A stretch of DNA of 64,000 nucleotides from positions 806,001 through 870,000 of the forward strand of contig NZ_FMZQ01000001.1 of NCBI RefSeq assembly GCF_900102635.1, read 5' to 3'. Positions 1 to 15,256 of the stretch are shown piece by piece. The notes under the pieces were generated by a model. It saw only the letters and a program-made list of their open reading frames with translations. It was not told the origin of the DNA and searched no databases. The DNA is from Ectopseudomonas chengduensis. GTDB taxonomy: Bacteria; Pseudomonadota; Gammaproteobacteria; Pseudomonadales; Pseudomonadaceae. Position 1 is the first letter of the stretch, and each line of letters opens with the position of its first letter. Position numbers and translations under genes: made by a program.

Positions 1-357
1 GAGTTGAGAACGCGTCGCCAGCAATTGTTGGAACGCATGAAGATCATTCAAGACTTGCAGGGTAACCGGCCAATTATCGGTCGTGTGTTCGACCAGTTGG
101 TGAGAACGCTGCCGGACGGTGTGTATTTCACCAATGTGAAAATGGCGGGTAAGAGCATTGCCATTATTGGTGCGGCTGAATCGAATAATCGCGTCTCGAA
201 TCTGATGCGTAACTTGGATGGTTCTGAGTGGTTAACCGCTCCCAATCTGACTGAAGTCAAAGCCGTTACTGCGGGGGCTTTGGATCAGGCGAATGTGTTT
301 CAGTTGACGGTGCAGCAGACACAGCCTGATCAAGAAAAAGCGGAGGCGGTGCAATGA
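1..357 (+). CDS. pilN: Type IV pilus assembly protein PilN (5' truncated)
   Basis: PilN is an inner-membrane bitopic protein of the PilMNOP alignment complex that links the cytoplasmic PilM ring to the PilQ secretin. The window opens inside the gene: frame 1 is open from base 1 with no proper start, and the 118 codons seen are the periplasmic C-terminal half of a protein usually near 200 residues. The stretch RMKIIQDLQGNRPIIG is characteristic of pseudomonad PilN. The stop overlaps the pilO start as ATGA, so the genes are translationally coupled. The family call rests on this motif plus the pilO-pilP-pilQ order that follows. The N-terminal membrane segment lies outside the window. Confidence 0.93.
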   Translation, partial: ELRTRRQQLLERMKIIQDLQGNRPIIGRVFDQLVRTLPDGVYFTNVKMAGKSIAIIGAAESNNRVSNLMRNLDGSEWLTAPNLTEVKAVTAGALDQANVFQLTVQQTQPDQEKAEAVQ

Positions 358-977
358 GTATTAAAGATTCCTTGGACAGCCTGCGCAGCATTGATATCAA
401 TGATCTTGATTTGAACAATGTTGGGTCTTGGCCTAGTGCGGTCAAATTCATTGCGGCCCTGCTACTGCTTATTATCGTTCTGGCGTTGGGCTACAACTTT
501 CACCTCAAGGATCTGCAAAGCATGCTCGAGCAGCGTCAGCGAGAAGAGGTGACGCTGAAGGAGCAGTTCTCCAGCAAAGCTTTTCAGGCGGCGAACCTTG
601 AGGCCTACAAGGAGCAGATGCAGGAGATGGAAGTATCCTTTGGCGCTCTTTTGCGTCAGTTGCCAAGCGATACCGAAGTTCCGGGTTTGCTGGAAGATAT
701 TACCCGTACCGGTTTGGGTAGTGGCTTGGAGTTTGAAGAGATCAAGCTGTTGCCGGAAGTGGCTCAGCAGTTCTATATCGAATTGCCGATCCAGATCAAA
801 GTTACCGGCGGTTATCACGACCTTGCGACCTTCGTCAGTGGTGTTGCCAGCCTGCCGCGTATCGTCACCTTGCATGACTTCCAGTTGGCACCCGTCAGTG
901 CTGAAAGCTCCAGTCGCCTGAACATGCAGATCATGGCCAAGACCTATCGCTACAATGATAAGGGGGCTCAACAATGA
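354..977 (+). CDS. pilO: Type IV pilus assembly protein PilO
   Basis: PilO forms a heterodimer with PilN in the inner membrane and periplasm and is needed for pilus extension and retraction. The 207-residue product has a short cytoplasmic N-terminus, one membrane segment at about residues 27-47 (VKFIAALLLLIIVLALGYNF), a coiled-coil stretch rich in Q, E and K at about 50-90, and a ferredoxin-like periplasmic domain. Length fits the family. It starts in the pilN stop (ATGA) and ends in the pilP start (ATGA), so the whole set is one tightly coupled operon. Nothing looks unusual. Confidence 0.95.
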   Translation: MSIKDSLDSLRSIDINDLDLNNVGSWPSAVKFIAALLLLIIVLALGYNFHLKDLQSMLEQRQREEVTLKEQFSSKAFQAANLEAYKEQMQEMEVSFGALLRQLPSDTEVPGLLEDITRTGLGSGLEFEEIKLLPEVAQQFYIELPIQIKVTGGYHDLATFVSGVASLPRIVTLHDFQLAPVSAESSSRLNMQIMAKTYRYNDKGAQQ

Positions 978-1498
978 GTTTCTCTCGTTTGGTTCTGGTG
1001 GCGGGGTTTTCTCTTCTGGCCGGGTGCGGCGTCGGTGGTGATTTTTCCGATTTGCGTATCTATATGGATGAAGTGCGCGCAAAGCCTAAAGGCGCTATTG
1101 AGCCGCTGCCGACTTTTCAGCCATATGAAAGCTTCACCTATCGTGCTGCGTCTTTACGTAGCCCGTTTCAGCCCCCGGTTAAAATCGATGTCGTCACCCG
1201 ACAAAAAGGGGCGCCAGAGATCAAGCCTGATGAAAGTCGTGTCAAGCAATTCCTCGAAGGGTTCAACATCGAAACATTCGAGATGGTTGGCACGTTGAGA
1301 AACGATCACCAGTTATTCGCTCTGGTTAACGGTGCGGGTGGTGTTCATCGTGTAAAAGTAGGCGACTTTCTTGGGCGTAACCACGGCAAGATTCTCGTGA
1401 TCGATGACTCCAAGATAGATGTTATGGAAATTGTCCCAGATGGCGAAGGTGGCTGGCTTGAGCGACCACGCAGCCTTTCCTTGAAGGAGCGCTCCTGA
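974..1498 (+). CDS. pilP: Type IV pilus lipoprotein PilP
   Basis: PilP is the periplasmic lipoprotein of the PilNOP subcomplex and contacts the N0 region of the PilQ secretin. The 174-residue product begins with a lipoprotein signal peptide whose lipobox is LLAGC, with the lipidated Cys at residue 18. The C-terminal two thirds form the small beta-sandwich HR domain that binds PilQ. The start codon overlaps the pilO stop by four bases. A 55-bp gap separates it from the signal-peptide start chosen for pilQ. Confidence 0.95.
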   Translation: MSFSRLVLVAGFSLLAGCGVGGDFSDLRIYMDEVRAKPKGAIEPLPTFQPYESFTYRAASLRSPFQPPVKIDVVTRQKGAPEIKPDESRVKQFLEGFNIETFEMVGTLRNDHQLFALVNGAGGVHRVKVGDFLGRNHGKILVIDDSKIDVMEIVPDGEGGWLERPRSLSLKERS

Positions 1499-1553
1499 CG
1501 GGGCGGGGTGAGAAATGAATATAAATAATCTGTCTGCCACACGGGATACGAAA

Positions 1554-3671
1554 ATGAACAGCTCTCTTTCGCGTCTTAGCGTCGCTCTGCTGGCGGCGCT
1601 GCTGTCGCCCGCGGTATTGGCGGCCAATCTTCAGGATTTGAATGTCGCCAGTTTGCCTGGTGATCGAGTTGAGCTGAAGCTTTCCTTCGATGAGCCGGTG
1701 ACGGCTCCTCGCGGCTATACCATCGAGCAGCCTGCGCGTATCGCTCTGGATCTGCCGGGAGTGTCGAACAAGCTCGGCTCCAAGAATCGTGAACTGGGCG
1801 TCGGCAATGCGCGTAGCGTTACCATTGTCGAGGCCAAGGACCGTACCCGCCTGATCGTCAATCTCACCAGTCTGGCGCCATACAGCACCCGAGTTGAGGG
1901 TAATGATCTGTATGTTCTGGTTGGTGATTCTTCTGCCGTCGCGTCGCGGCCCTCTGCCTCGGCGCCTGTTTCGGTAGCGGCTGTTCCGCCCAAGAAAACC
2001 TATGGGCCGCAGGCGAAAGCAATCAGCAATATCGACTTCCAACGTGGCGAGCAGGGCGAGGGTAATATTGTCATTACCCTTTCCGATGCATCGGTGAGCC
2101 CTGATATCCAAGAGCAGGGCGGGAAGATTCGTCTGGACTTTGCCAAAACTGAGCTGCCTGAATCCCTGCGTGTGCGCCTGGATGTGAAGGATTTTGCGAC
2201 GCCGGTACAGTTCGTTAGTGCCACGGGTAGCGCAGAAAAAACCAGTATCGTGATCGAACCAGTTGGTTTATACGATTACCTGGCTTACCAGACCGAGAAC
2301 AAGCTGACTCTGAGTGTAAAGCCGCTTAGCCAGGACGATGTCGAGCGTCGTAATGCTGAGCGATTCGCCTATACCGGTGAGAAACTATCGCTCAATTTTC
2401 AGGACATCGATGTGCGTTCTGTCCTGCAGTTGATCGCCGATTTTACCGATCTGAATCTGGTGGCGAGTGACACTGTCGCTGGCAACATCACCCTGCGTCT
2501 GCAGAATGTGCCTTGGGATCAGGCGCTGGACCTTGTGTTGAAGACCAAAGGCCTGGATAAGCGCCAGATTGGTAACGTCTTGCTGGTGGCTCCGGCAGAC
2601 GAGATAGCTGCTCGTGAGCGGCAGGAGCTCGAGTCGCAGAAGCAGATTGCCGAGCTGGCTCCTCTTCGTCGCGAGCTGATCCAAGTGAACTACGCCAAGG
2701 CCACCGATATGGCCAAGCTCTTTCAGTCGGTCACCAGTGCCGACGGTACACCTGATAGCCGTGGCTCCATCACCGTCGATGATCGTACCAACAGCATTAT
2801 CGCGTACCAGACTCAGGAGCGACTGGACGAGTTGCGTCGCATCGTTGCTCAACTCGATATCCCGGTCAGGCAGGTCATGATCGAGGCGCGTATCGTTGAG
2901 GCCAACGTCGATTATGACAAGGCTCTTGGCGTGCGCTGGGGGGGATCGGTGCGTAATGGCCGATGGGATGTCAGTGGCAAAGATGGCGCGCAGATTTTCG
3001 ATGAAGACACTGGGCAGCGTAAGTTTTTGGGTACCGACACGATTGGTAATACCACGGTGGACGATGGCCTTGCCAACTTGCCCTTCGTTGACATGGGCGT
3101 GCAGAACAGCACATCTGGTATCGCTATAGGTTATTTGGGCAGCAATATCGTTCTTGATCTTCAGCTGTCTGCCATGGAGAAAACCGGCAACGGCGAGATC
3201 GTATCGCAGCCGAAAGTGGTTACCTCTGACAAGGAAACGGCAAAGATCTTGAAAGGGCAGGAGGTTCCTTATCAGGAGGCCAGTTCGAGTGGCGCGACCA
3301 CTACGTCATTCAAAGAGGCTGCGTTGGCTCTGGAAGTCACTCCGCAGATCACTCCGGATAATCGCATCATCATGGAGGTCAAGGTCACGAAAGATGCTCC
3401 TGATTTCGCAAATCTGGTCAACGGTGTCCCTCCGCTCAACAAGAACGAGGTCAACGCCAAGGTGTTGGTCAATGATGGTGAAACCATCGTCATCGGGGGC
3501 GTGTTCTCCAATACCCAGACGAGTGCCGTCGAGAAAGTACCATTTTTGGGTGATCTGCCGTTCTTGGGGCGTGTGTTCCGTCGAGATATCATTCGGGACA
3601 ACAAAGCCGAGTTGCTGGTTTTCATCACTCCGCGCATCATGAACAACCAAGCCATTGCTGTGAACCGATGA
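1554..3671 (+). CDS. pilQ: Type IV pilus secretin PilQ
   Basis: PilQ forms the outer-membrane ring through which the type IV pilus passes. I chose the ATG at 1554 because it opens a classic signal peptide (MNSSLSRLSVALLAALL, cleavage after VLA) and matches the usual pseudomonad N-terminus. An in-frame ATG at 1515 would add 13 polar residues before it. The 705-residue product has two AMIN domains at the N-terminus, a secretin/TonB short N-terminal domain at about 285-345, an N1 domain, and the C-terminal secretin beta-barrel with the conserved VPFLGDLPFLGRVF motif near residue 662. The stop lies 5 bp before aroK, so the secretin and shikimate kinase are probably cotranscribed. Confidence 0.95.
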   Translation: MNSSLSRLSVALLAALLSPAVLAANLQDLNVASLPGDRVELKLSFDEPVTAPRGYTIEQPARIALDLPGVSNKLGSKNRELGVGNARSVTIVEAKDRTRLIVNLTSLAPYSTRVEGNDLYVLVGDSSAVASRPSASAPVSVAAVPPKKTYGPQAKAISNIDFQRGEQGEGNIVITLSDASVSPDIQEQGGKIRLDFAKTELPESLRVRLDVKDFATPVQFVSATGSAEKTSIVIEPVGLYDYLAYQTENKLTLSVKPLSQDDVERRNAERFAYTGEKLSLNFQDIDVRSVLQLIADFTDLNLVASDTVAGNITLRLQNVPWDQALDLVLKTKGLDKRQIGNVLLVAPADEIAARERQELESQKQIAELAPLRRELIQVNYAKATDMAKLFQSVTSADGTPDSRGSITVDDRTNSIIAYQTQERLDELRRIVAQLDIPVRQVMIEARIVEANVDYDKALGVRWGGSVRNGRWDVSGKDGAQIFDEDTGQRKFLGTDTIGNTTVDDGLANLPFVDMGVQNSTSGIAIGYLGSNIVLDLQLSAMEKTGNGEIVSQPKVVTSDKETAKILKGQEVPYQEASSSGATTTSFKEAALALEVTPQITPDNRIIMEVKVTKDAPDFANLVNGVPPLNKNEVNAKVLVNDGETIVIGGVFSNTQTSAVEKVPFLGDLPFLGRVFRRDIIRDNKAELLVFITPRIMNNQAIAVNR

Positions 3672-3676
3672 CCTAA

Positions 3677-4195
3677 GTGCGGAATGTAATCCTCGTGGGC
3701 CCGATGGGAGCTGGAAAGAGCACCATCGGGCGTTTGCTTGCCAAAGAACTGCGTTTGTCTTTCAAGGACTCCGACAAGGAGATCGAGCAGCGCACCGGTG
3801 CCGATATACCCTGGATTTTCGATGTCGAGGGTGAGCAGGGCTTTCGTGAGCGCGAGCGGGCGGTGATCGCCGAGCTCTCGATGCAGGACGGCCTTGTGCT
3901 GGCCACTGGTGGCGGTGCGGTTATGCGTCCGGAGAATCGCCAGGCGCTGCATGCTGGTGGCCGAGTCGTCTACTTGCACACTTCGGTGGAGCAGCAGATC
4001 GACCGCACGTCGCGTGACCGTAATCGTCCGTTGTTGCGCACGGCCAATCCGGCTCAGGTGCTCAGGGATCTGATGGCCATGCGTGATCCTTTGTATCGAG
4101 AGGTCGCCGATATCATCATCGAGACGGACGAGCGTCCGCCGCGTATGGTGGTTCAGGAAATTCTGTCGCGTCTGGAAGCCTTGTCGCCCCGTTAA
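3677..4195 (+). CDS. aroK: Shikimate kinase AroK
   Basis: Shikimate kinase phosphorylates shikimate with ATP in the cytoplasmic route to chorismate and the aromatic amino acids. The 172-residue protein starts at a GTG 5 bp after the pilQ stop and opens with the P-loop GPMGAGKST (Walker A). The [11 protein letters not shown] segment near residue 80 is the shikimate-binding loop, and RNRPLL in the lid region carries the conserved Arg. The length is normal. The pilQ-aroK-aroB order is standard in pseudomonads. The GTG start and tight spacing suggest translation coupled to pilQ. Confidence 0.95.
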   Translation: MRNVILVGPMGAGKSTIGRLLAKELRLSFKDSDKEIEQRTGADIPWIFDVEGEQGFRERERAVIAELSMQDGLVLATGGGAVMRPENRQALHAGGRVVYLHTSVEQQIDRTSRDRNRPLLRTANPAQVLRDLMAMRDPLYREVADIIIETDERPPRMVVQEILSRLEALSPR

Positions 4196-4246
4196 AGCGC
4201 GGGGCGAACTGCGCTATCCTAGTGGCCTTTTTATCCTGGGGGCCTC

Positions 4247-5350
4247 ATGCAGACTCTTTACGTCGATCTCGCTGAACGCAGCTATCCCATTTATATCGGT
4301 CAGGGGCTGCTGTCCCGCCCTGAGCTGCTCGCGCAGCACATAGCTGGTCGGCAGGTGGCGATCGTGACCAATGACACCGTCGCGCCGCTGTATCTGCAAA
4401 CACTGCTGCAGGTGCTCGAGGGCTACAGCGTCACCACCGTGGTGCTGCCCGATGGTGAGGCGTTCAAGAACTGGGAAACCTTGCAACTGATCTTCGATGG
4501 TCTGCTGAGCGCTCGACATGATCGCCGCACCACTGTCGTGGCACTTGGTGGCGGTGTGATCGGTGATATGGCGGGTTTTGCTGCGGCCTGTTATCAGCGA
4601 GGTGTCGATTTCATCCAGGTCCCGACGACCCTGCTTTCGCAAGTCGATTCGTCGGTGGGCGGCAAGACTGGCATCAATCATCCACTGGGCAAGAACATGG
4701 TGGGTGCCTTCTATCAGCCCAAGGCCGTTCTGATCGATACAAGCAGTCTGAACACTTTGCCCGTTCGCGAATTGTCGGCTGGCCTTGCCGAGGTCATCAA
4801 GTATGGCCTGATCTGCGATGAGCCCTTCCTGGTATGGCTGGAGCAGAATATGCCGGCCTTGCGTGCGCTTGATCAGCAGGCGCTTACCGAAGCTATCGAG
4901 CGATCCTGTGCGGCCAAGGCGCGTGTCGTCGCTGCGGACGAGCGTGAGTCGGGAGTGCGTGCCACTCTCAATCTCGGCCACACCTTTGGGCATGCCATCG
5001 AGACCGAGCAGGGGTATGGCGTGTGGCTGCACGGCGAGGCCGTTGCCGCTGGAACGGTGATGGCGCTGGAAATGTCCTATCGCCTGGGCTGGCTGTCGGC
5101 GGCGGATCGAGACCGAGGTGTACGTCTGTTGCAGGCTGCCGGGCTGCCGGTGGTGCCGCCGCAGGACATGACGCCTGCGCAGTTCCTCGAGCATATGGCA
5201 GTGGACAAGAAGGTGCTCGATGGTCAGCTGCGTCTCGTGTTGCTCAAACGATTGGGTGAGGCTGTAGTGACTGCCGACTACCCGCGTGAAATTCTCGACG
5301 CCACGCTGCGTAGCGATTACGTAGCGCTGGCTCTGTCGTCCAACTCTTGA
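4247..5350 (+). CDS. aroB: 3-dehydroquinate synthase AroB
   Basis: AroB converts DAHP to 3-dehydroquinate, using NAD+ and a divalent metal, in the second step of the shikimate pathway. The 367-residue product shows the glycine-rich NAD site ([11 protein letters not shown] at about 103-113), the [17 protein letters not shown] segment at about 134-150, and the metal-ligand region [11 protein letters not shown]. The start is an ATG preceded by a G-rich ribosome site. It follows aroK by 51 bp and precedes the SPOR-domain gene by 10 bp. Confidence 0.96.
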   Translation: MQTLYVDLAERSYPIYIGQGLLSRPELLAQHIAGRQVAIVTNDTVAPLYLQTLLQVLEGYSVTTVVLPDGEAFKNWETLQLIFDGLLSARHDRRTTVVALGGGVIGDMAGFAAACYQRGVDFIQVPTTLLSQVDSSVGGKTGINHPLGKNMVGAFYQPKAVLIDTSSLNTLPVRELSAGLAEVIKYGLICDEPFLVWLEQNMPALRALDQQALTEAIERSCAAKARVVAADERESGVRATLNLGHTFGHAIETEQGYGVWLHGEAVAAGTVMALEMSYRLGWLSAADRDRGVRLLQAAGLPVVPPQDMTPAQFLEHMAVDKKVLDGQLRLVLLKRLGEAVVTADYPREILDATLRSDYVALALSSNS

Positions 5351-5360
5351 AGAGTGATCC

Positions 5361-6932
5361 ATGACCAGTTTGCATGCTGACGAAGCTTTCCTGGCGCATT
5401 ACCAGTTCAGTCACGACCCCTTTGCGCCACGCGTACCTGGCTTCAAGTTCTTCCCGGCGCAGCGCAAGCCAGTGCTGGGGCAATTGCATCACCTTGCACG
5501 TTACAGCCAGCTGTTGCTCGCAGTGGTTGGTCCCGAAGGTAGTGGTAAGACGCTGCTACGTCAGGCATTGGTGGCCAGTACCAACAAGCAGGCGGTGCAG
5601 AGCATTGTCGTCGCGCAGGGTGTCACCGGTAGCGAGGCGCTTCTGCGCCAGGTCGCTCAGGGGTTGTCCATTGCTCAGGCCGATGTGCGTTCGATTCTGG
5701 CGCAGGTAGGGCAGTTGGCGTTGACCGGGCAGGAGGTCTATCTGTTGGTCGACGACGCTGATCAACTGGATGACGCGGCATTGAAAGGCGTTTTGGCGCT
5801 TGCTGCAGGTAATGCCGAGGGGCGCCCGCACATCTTTCTGTTTGCCGAGCAGGATCTGTTGGCGCGCTTGGAGGCGCTGGCAGGTGGCGAGGAGTGTTAT
5901 CACGCGATTGAGCTTCAGCCGTACGCCGAAGAAGAGACGCGAGACTATTTGGCGCAGCGGCTCGATGGGGCCGGTCAGAGTATCGATCTGTTGACCGAAG
6001 AGCAGATCGAGGACATTCATCTCCGTTCTCAGGGTTGGCCTGGGGCAATCAATCAGGAGGCGCGTGAACTGCTGGTTGAGCAGATGCTCGCGCAGCGCTC
6101 GGCCGGGCGTGGTGCGGGCGGTGGTTTTGCTCTGCCGAAGAAGCATCTGTTGGCGCTGGCCGTGGTGTTGGTGGGTGTTGCCGCTGCCTGGTTCATGCAG
6201 GGGCGCGAGTCCGCCCCGCCGGCGCCGGTGGCTAGCAACACGTCGCTACCTTTGCAGTCCTCCGCGCCGCCTGTAGAAGCTGAAGAGCCGGCGCAAGCGC
6301 CTGCTGCGGAAAGTCGCGCGCCAGCCATTGAATTCGCAGGCGCCAGTCAGCCGCTGCCATTGCCGCTTGTGGGAGAATCGCAAGCCGTTATTCGCCAGCC
6401 TCTGGCTGAGGCGGCGGGTGAAGAACTGGATAACTTTGAGCCGCCAGCGTCGCCTGAGCCCTCGACAGTCACTCCGCCTTCGGCTCCAATCACTGCTGCA
6501 CCTGCACCTGCACCTGCACCTGCACCTGCACCTGCACCTGCACCTGCACCTGCACCTGCACCTGCACCTGCCAAGCAGCCTGAGCCTGTTACGCCGAAGC
6601 CAGCGACTCCTGCTCCCGCGCCGGCTCCGGCTGTGGCCTCAGGTGGGGCGGCGACCAACTGGTACGCGCAGCAGCCCGCGTCCCGCTATGCCTTGCAGGT
6701 GGTCGGGTCGCGTTCGGAGGCTAATATTCAGGCGTTGGTGCGTGAGGGTGGCAGCGAATACCGTTACTTCAAGAAGGTCCACCAGGGGCAGCCGCTGTAC
6801 GTGCTGACCTATGGTAGCTTCTCCAGTCGCGATGCCGCTCAGGCGGCCGTGAAAACGCTGCCGGCCAAGCTGCAGGCCGGTAAGCCCTGGCCTCGTACGC
6901 TGGGCAGTATCCAGCAGGAAATGAGCCGTTAG
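5361..6932 (+). CDS. AAA-type ATPase / SPOR-domain membrane protein (DamX-like)
   Basis: This 523-residue protein has an N-terminal AAA ATPase domain with Walker A GPEGSGKT near residue 57 and Walker B LLVDDADQL near 130. One membrane segment follows at about 259-277 (LLALAVVLVGVAAAWF), then a long Pro/Ala-rich periplasmic linker, and a C-terminal SPOR domain at about 433-520 that should bind denuded septal peptidoglycan. It corresponds to the DamX-like gene that follows aroB in enterics and pseudomonads, with a likely cell-division role. The linker contains twelve perfect GCACCT repeats encoding alternating Ala-Pro (residues about 380-403), so length variation would keep the reading frame. 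Function is inferred from family and synteny. Confidence 0.85.
   Translation: MTSLHADEAFLAHYQFSHDPFAPRVPGFKFFPAQRKPVLGQLHHLARYSQLLLAVVGPEGSGKTLLRQALVASTNKQAVQSIVVAQGVTGSEALLRQVAQGLSIAQADVRSILAQVGQLALTGQEVYLLVDDADQLDDAALKGVLALAAGNAEGRPHIFLFAEQDLLARLEALAGGEECYHAIELQPYAEEETRDYLAQRLDGAGQSIDLLTEEQIEDIHLRSQGWPGAINQEARELLVEQMLAQRSAGRGAGGGFALPKKHLLALAVVLVGVAAAWFMQGRESAPPAPVASNTSLPLQSSAPPVEAEEPAQAPAAESRAPAIEFAGASQPLPLPLVGESQAVIRQPLAEAAGEELDNFEPPASPEPSTVTPPSAPITAAPAPAPAPAPAPAPAPAPAPAPAPAKQPEPVTPKPATPAPAPAPAVASGGAATNWYAQQPASRYALQVVGSRSEANIQALVREGGSEYRYFKKVHQGQPLYVLTYGSFSSRDAAQAAVKTLPAKLQAGKPWPRTLGSIQQEMSR
6498..6569 (+). repeat. Perfect hexanucleotide tandem repeat (GCACCT)x12
   Basis: Twelve uninterrupted copies of GCACCT lie inside the SPOR-protein gene and encode an Ala-Pro ladder in the periplasmic linker. 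The copies are identical at the DNA level, unlike the degenerate Pro/Ala codons on either side, which points to recent slippage expansion. A change of one unit keeps the frame and alters linker length by two residues. Confidence 0.97.
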
Positions 6933-7018
6933 ACGCTCTGTCCCAAGATGACCGCTTAGTCGTTAGCACGACCTTGCGGTCTTATCCTTCGTTTTTGCGA
7001 CATAAACTTTCACCCCCT

Positions 7019-7038
7019 CGTCACGAAAATTTGTGACG
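7019..7038. promoter_or_regulatory. Palindrome CGTCAC-N8-GTGACG overlapping the gltB -35 box
   Basis: A 20-bp inverted repeat with CGTCAC and GTGACG arms around an AT-rich centre overlaps the probable -35 hexamer of gltB. Its position is that of an operator for a dimeric regulator. Which regulator binds it is not evident from the sequence. Confidence 0.45.
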
Positions 7039-7059
7039 CCATGGGTGGATATGTACAAT
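7031..7059 (+). promoter_or_regulatory. Probable sigma-70 promoter of gltBD
   Basis: The -35 hexamer TTGTGA (7031-7036) and -10 hexamer TACAAT (7054-7059) are separated by exactly 17 bp. They lie about 110 bp upstream of the gltB start. The 238-bp gap between the SPOR gene and gltB holds this promoter, the palindrome and a long leader, and no gene that I can see. Confidence 0.6.
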
Positions 7060-7170
7060 GACCTCCCTTTTGCCTATGCAAAGCTGGCCCGTGCCCGCTT
7101 TTCGGGTTTAAGTAATTGAATTAGAAAGTAATTTGCCTGAGGTCTAGGCAGCCTGGTGAGAGTTTCCCCT

Positions 7171-11619
<4,449 letters not shown>

Positions 11620-11644
11620 GAATGCGCCTGAAGTGGTTTGATGA

Positions 11645-14988
<3,344 letters not shown>

Positions 14989-15043
14989 CGCGGCGCTCTC
15001 GGGATTGGCCTTTCAGGTCGTTATCCAAAGGGCGTGCCAGTTG

Positions 15044-15095
15044 ACGAGATATCGTTTTTTAATCTGACGAATTCTCGCGAATAACGATATTTCGT
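15044..15095. promoter_or_regulatory. Three ACGA-N4-TCGT-type boxes, probable activator sites
   Basis: Two perfect half-site palindromes, ACGAGATATCGT (15044-15055) and ACGATATTTCGT (15084-15095), flank a third with one deviation, ACGAATTCTCGC (15067-15078). The set lies about 60-110 bp upstream of the sigma-54 promoter, the usual place for an enhancer-binding protein such as CynF. The sites also sit next to the cynF start at 14988, so they could mediate autoregulation. Confidence 0.6.
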
Positions 15096-15151
15096 ATTTA
15101 TTGATTTTATTAAAAATCTATATTTTTCAATTGCTTATATATGTTTTTGAA

Positions 15152-15170
15152 CTGGTATAGCTCCTGCAAT
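15152..15170 (+). promoter_or_regulatory. Sigma-54 (-24/-12) promoter of the cyanate operon
   Basis: The sequence CTGGTATAGCTCCTGCAAT has the invariant GG (15154-15155) and GC (15166-15167) separated by exactly 10 bp, as in the consensus TGGCAC-N5-TTGC. It lies about 90 bp upstream of cynA and downstream of the ACGA-N4-TCGT boxes. With a GAFTGA activator encoded divergently, this is strong support for sigma-54 control. Confidence 0.75.
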
Positions 15171-15256
15171 AGCTGACATGAACCGGCCAGCAATGGCCCA
15201 GCCCAGTCAGCGCCCGCCTCACCAATCTGGGGCAGGCCATCGCAGGAGTGATCACG

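Noticed and set aside
6498-6569. CRISPR-like repetition
   Set aside because: Six-base units without spacers inside a coding sequence are a microsatellite, not an array.
6347-6658. Minus-strand Gly-Ala repeat protein over the GCACCT tract
   Set aside because: It is only the reverse reading of the tandem repeat; the SPOR protein frame explains the region.
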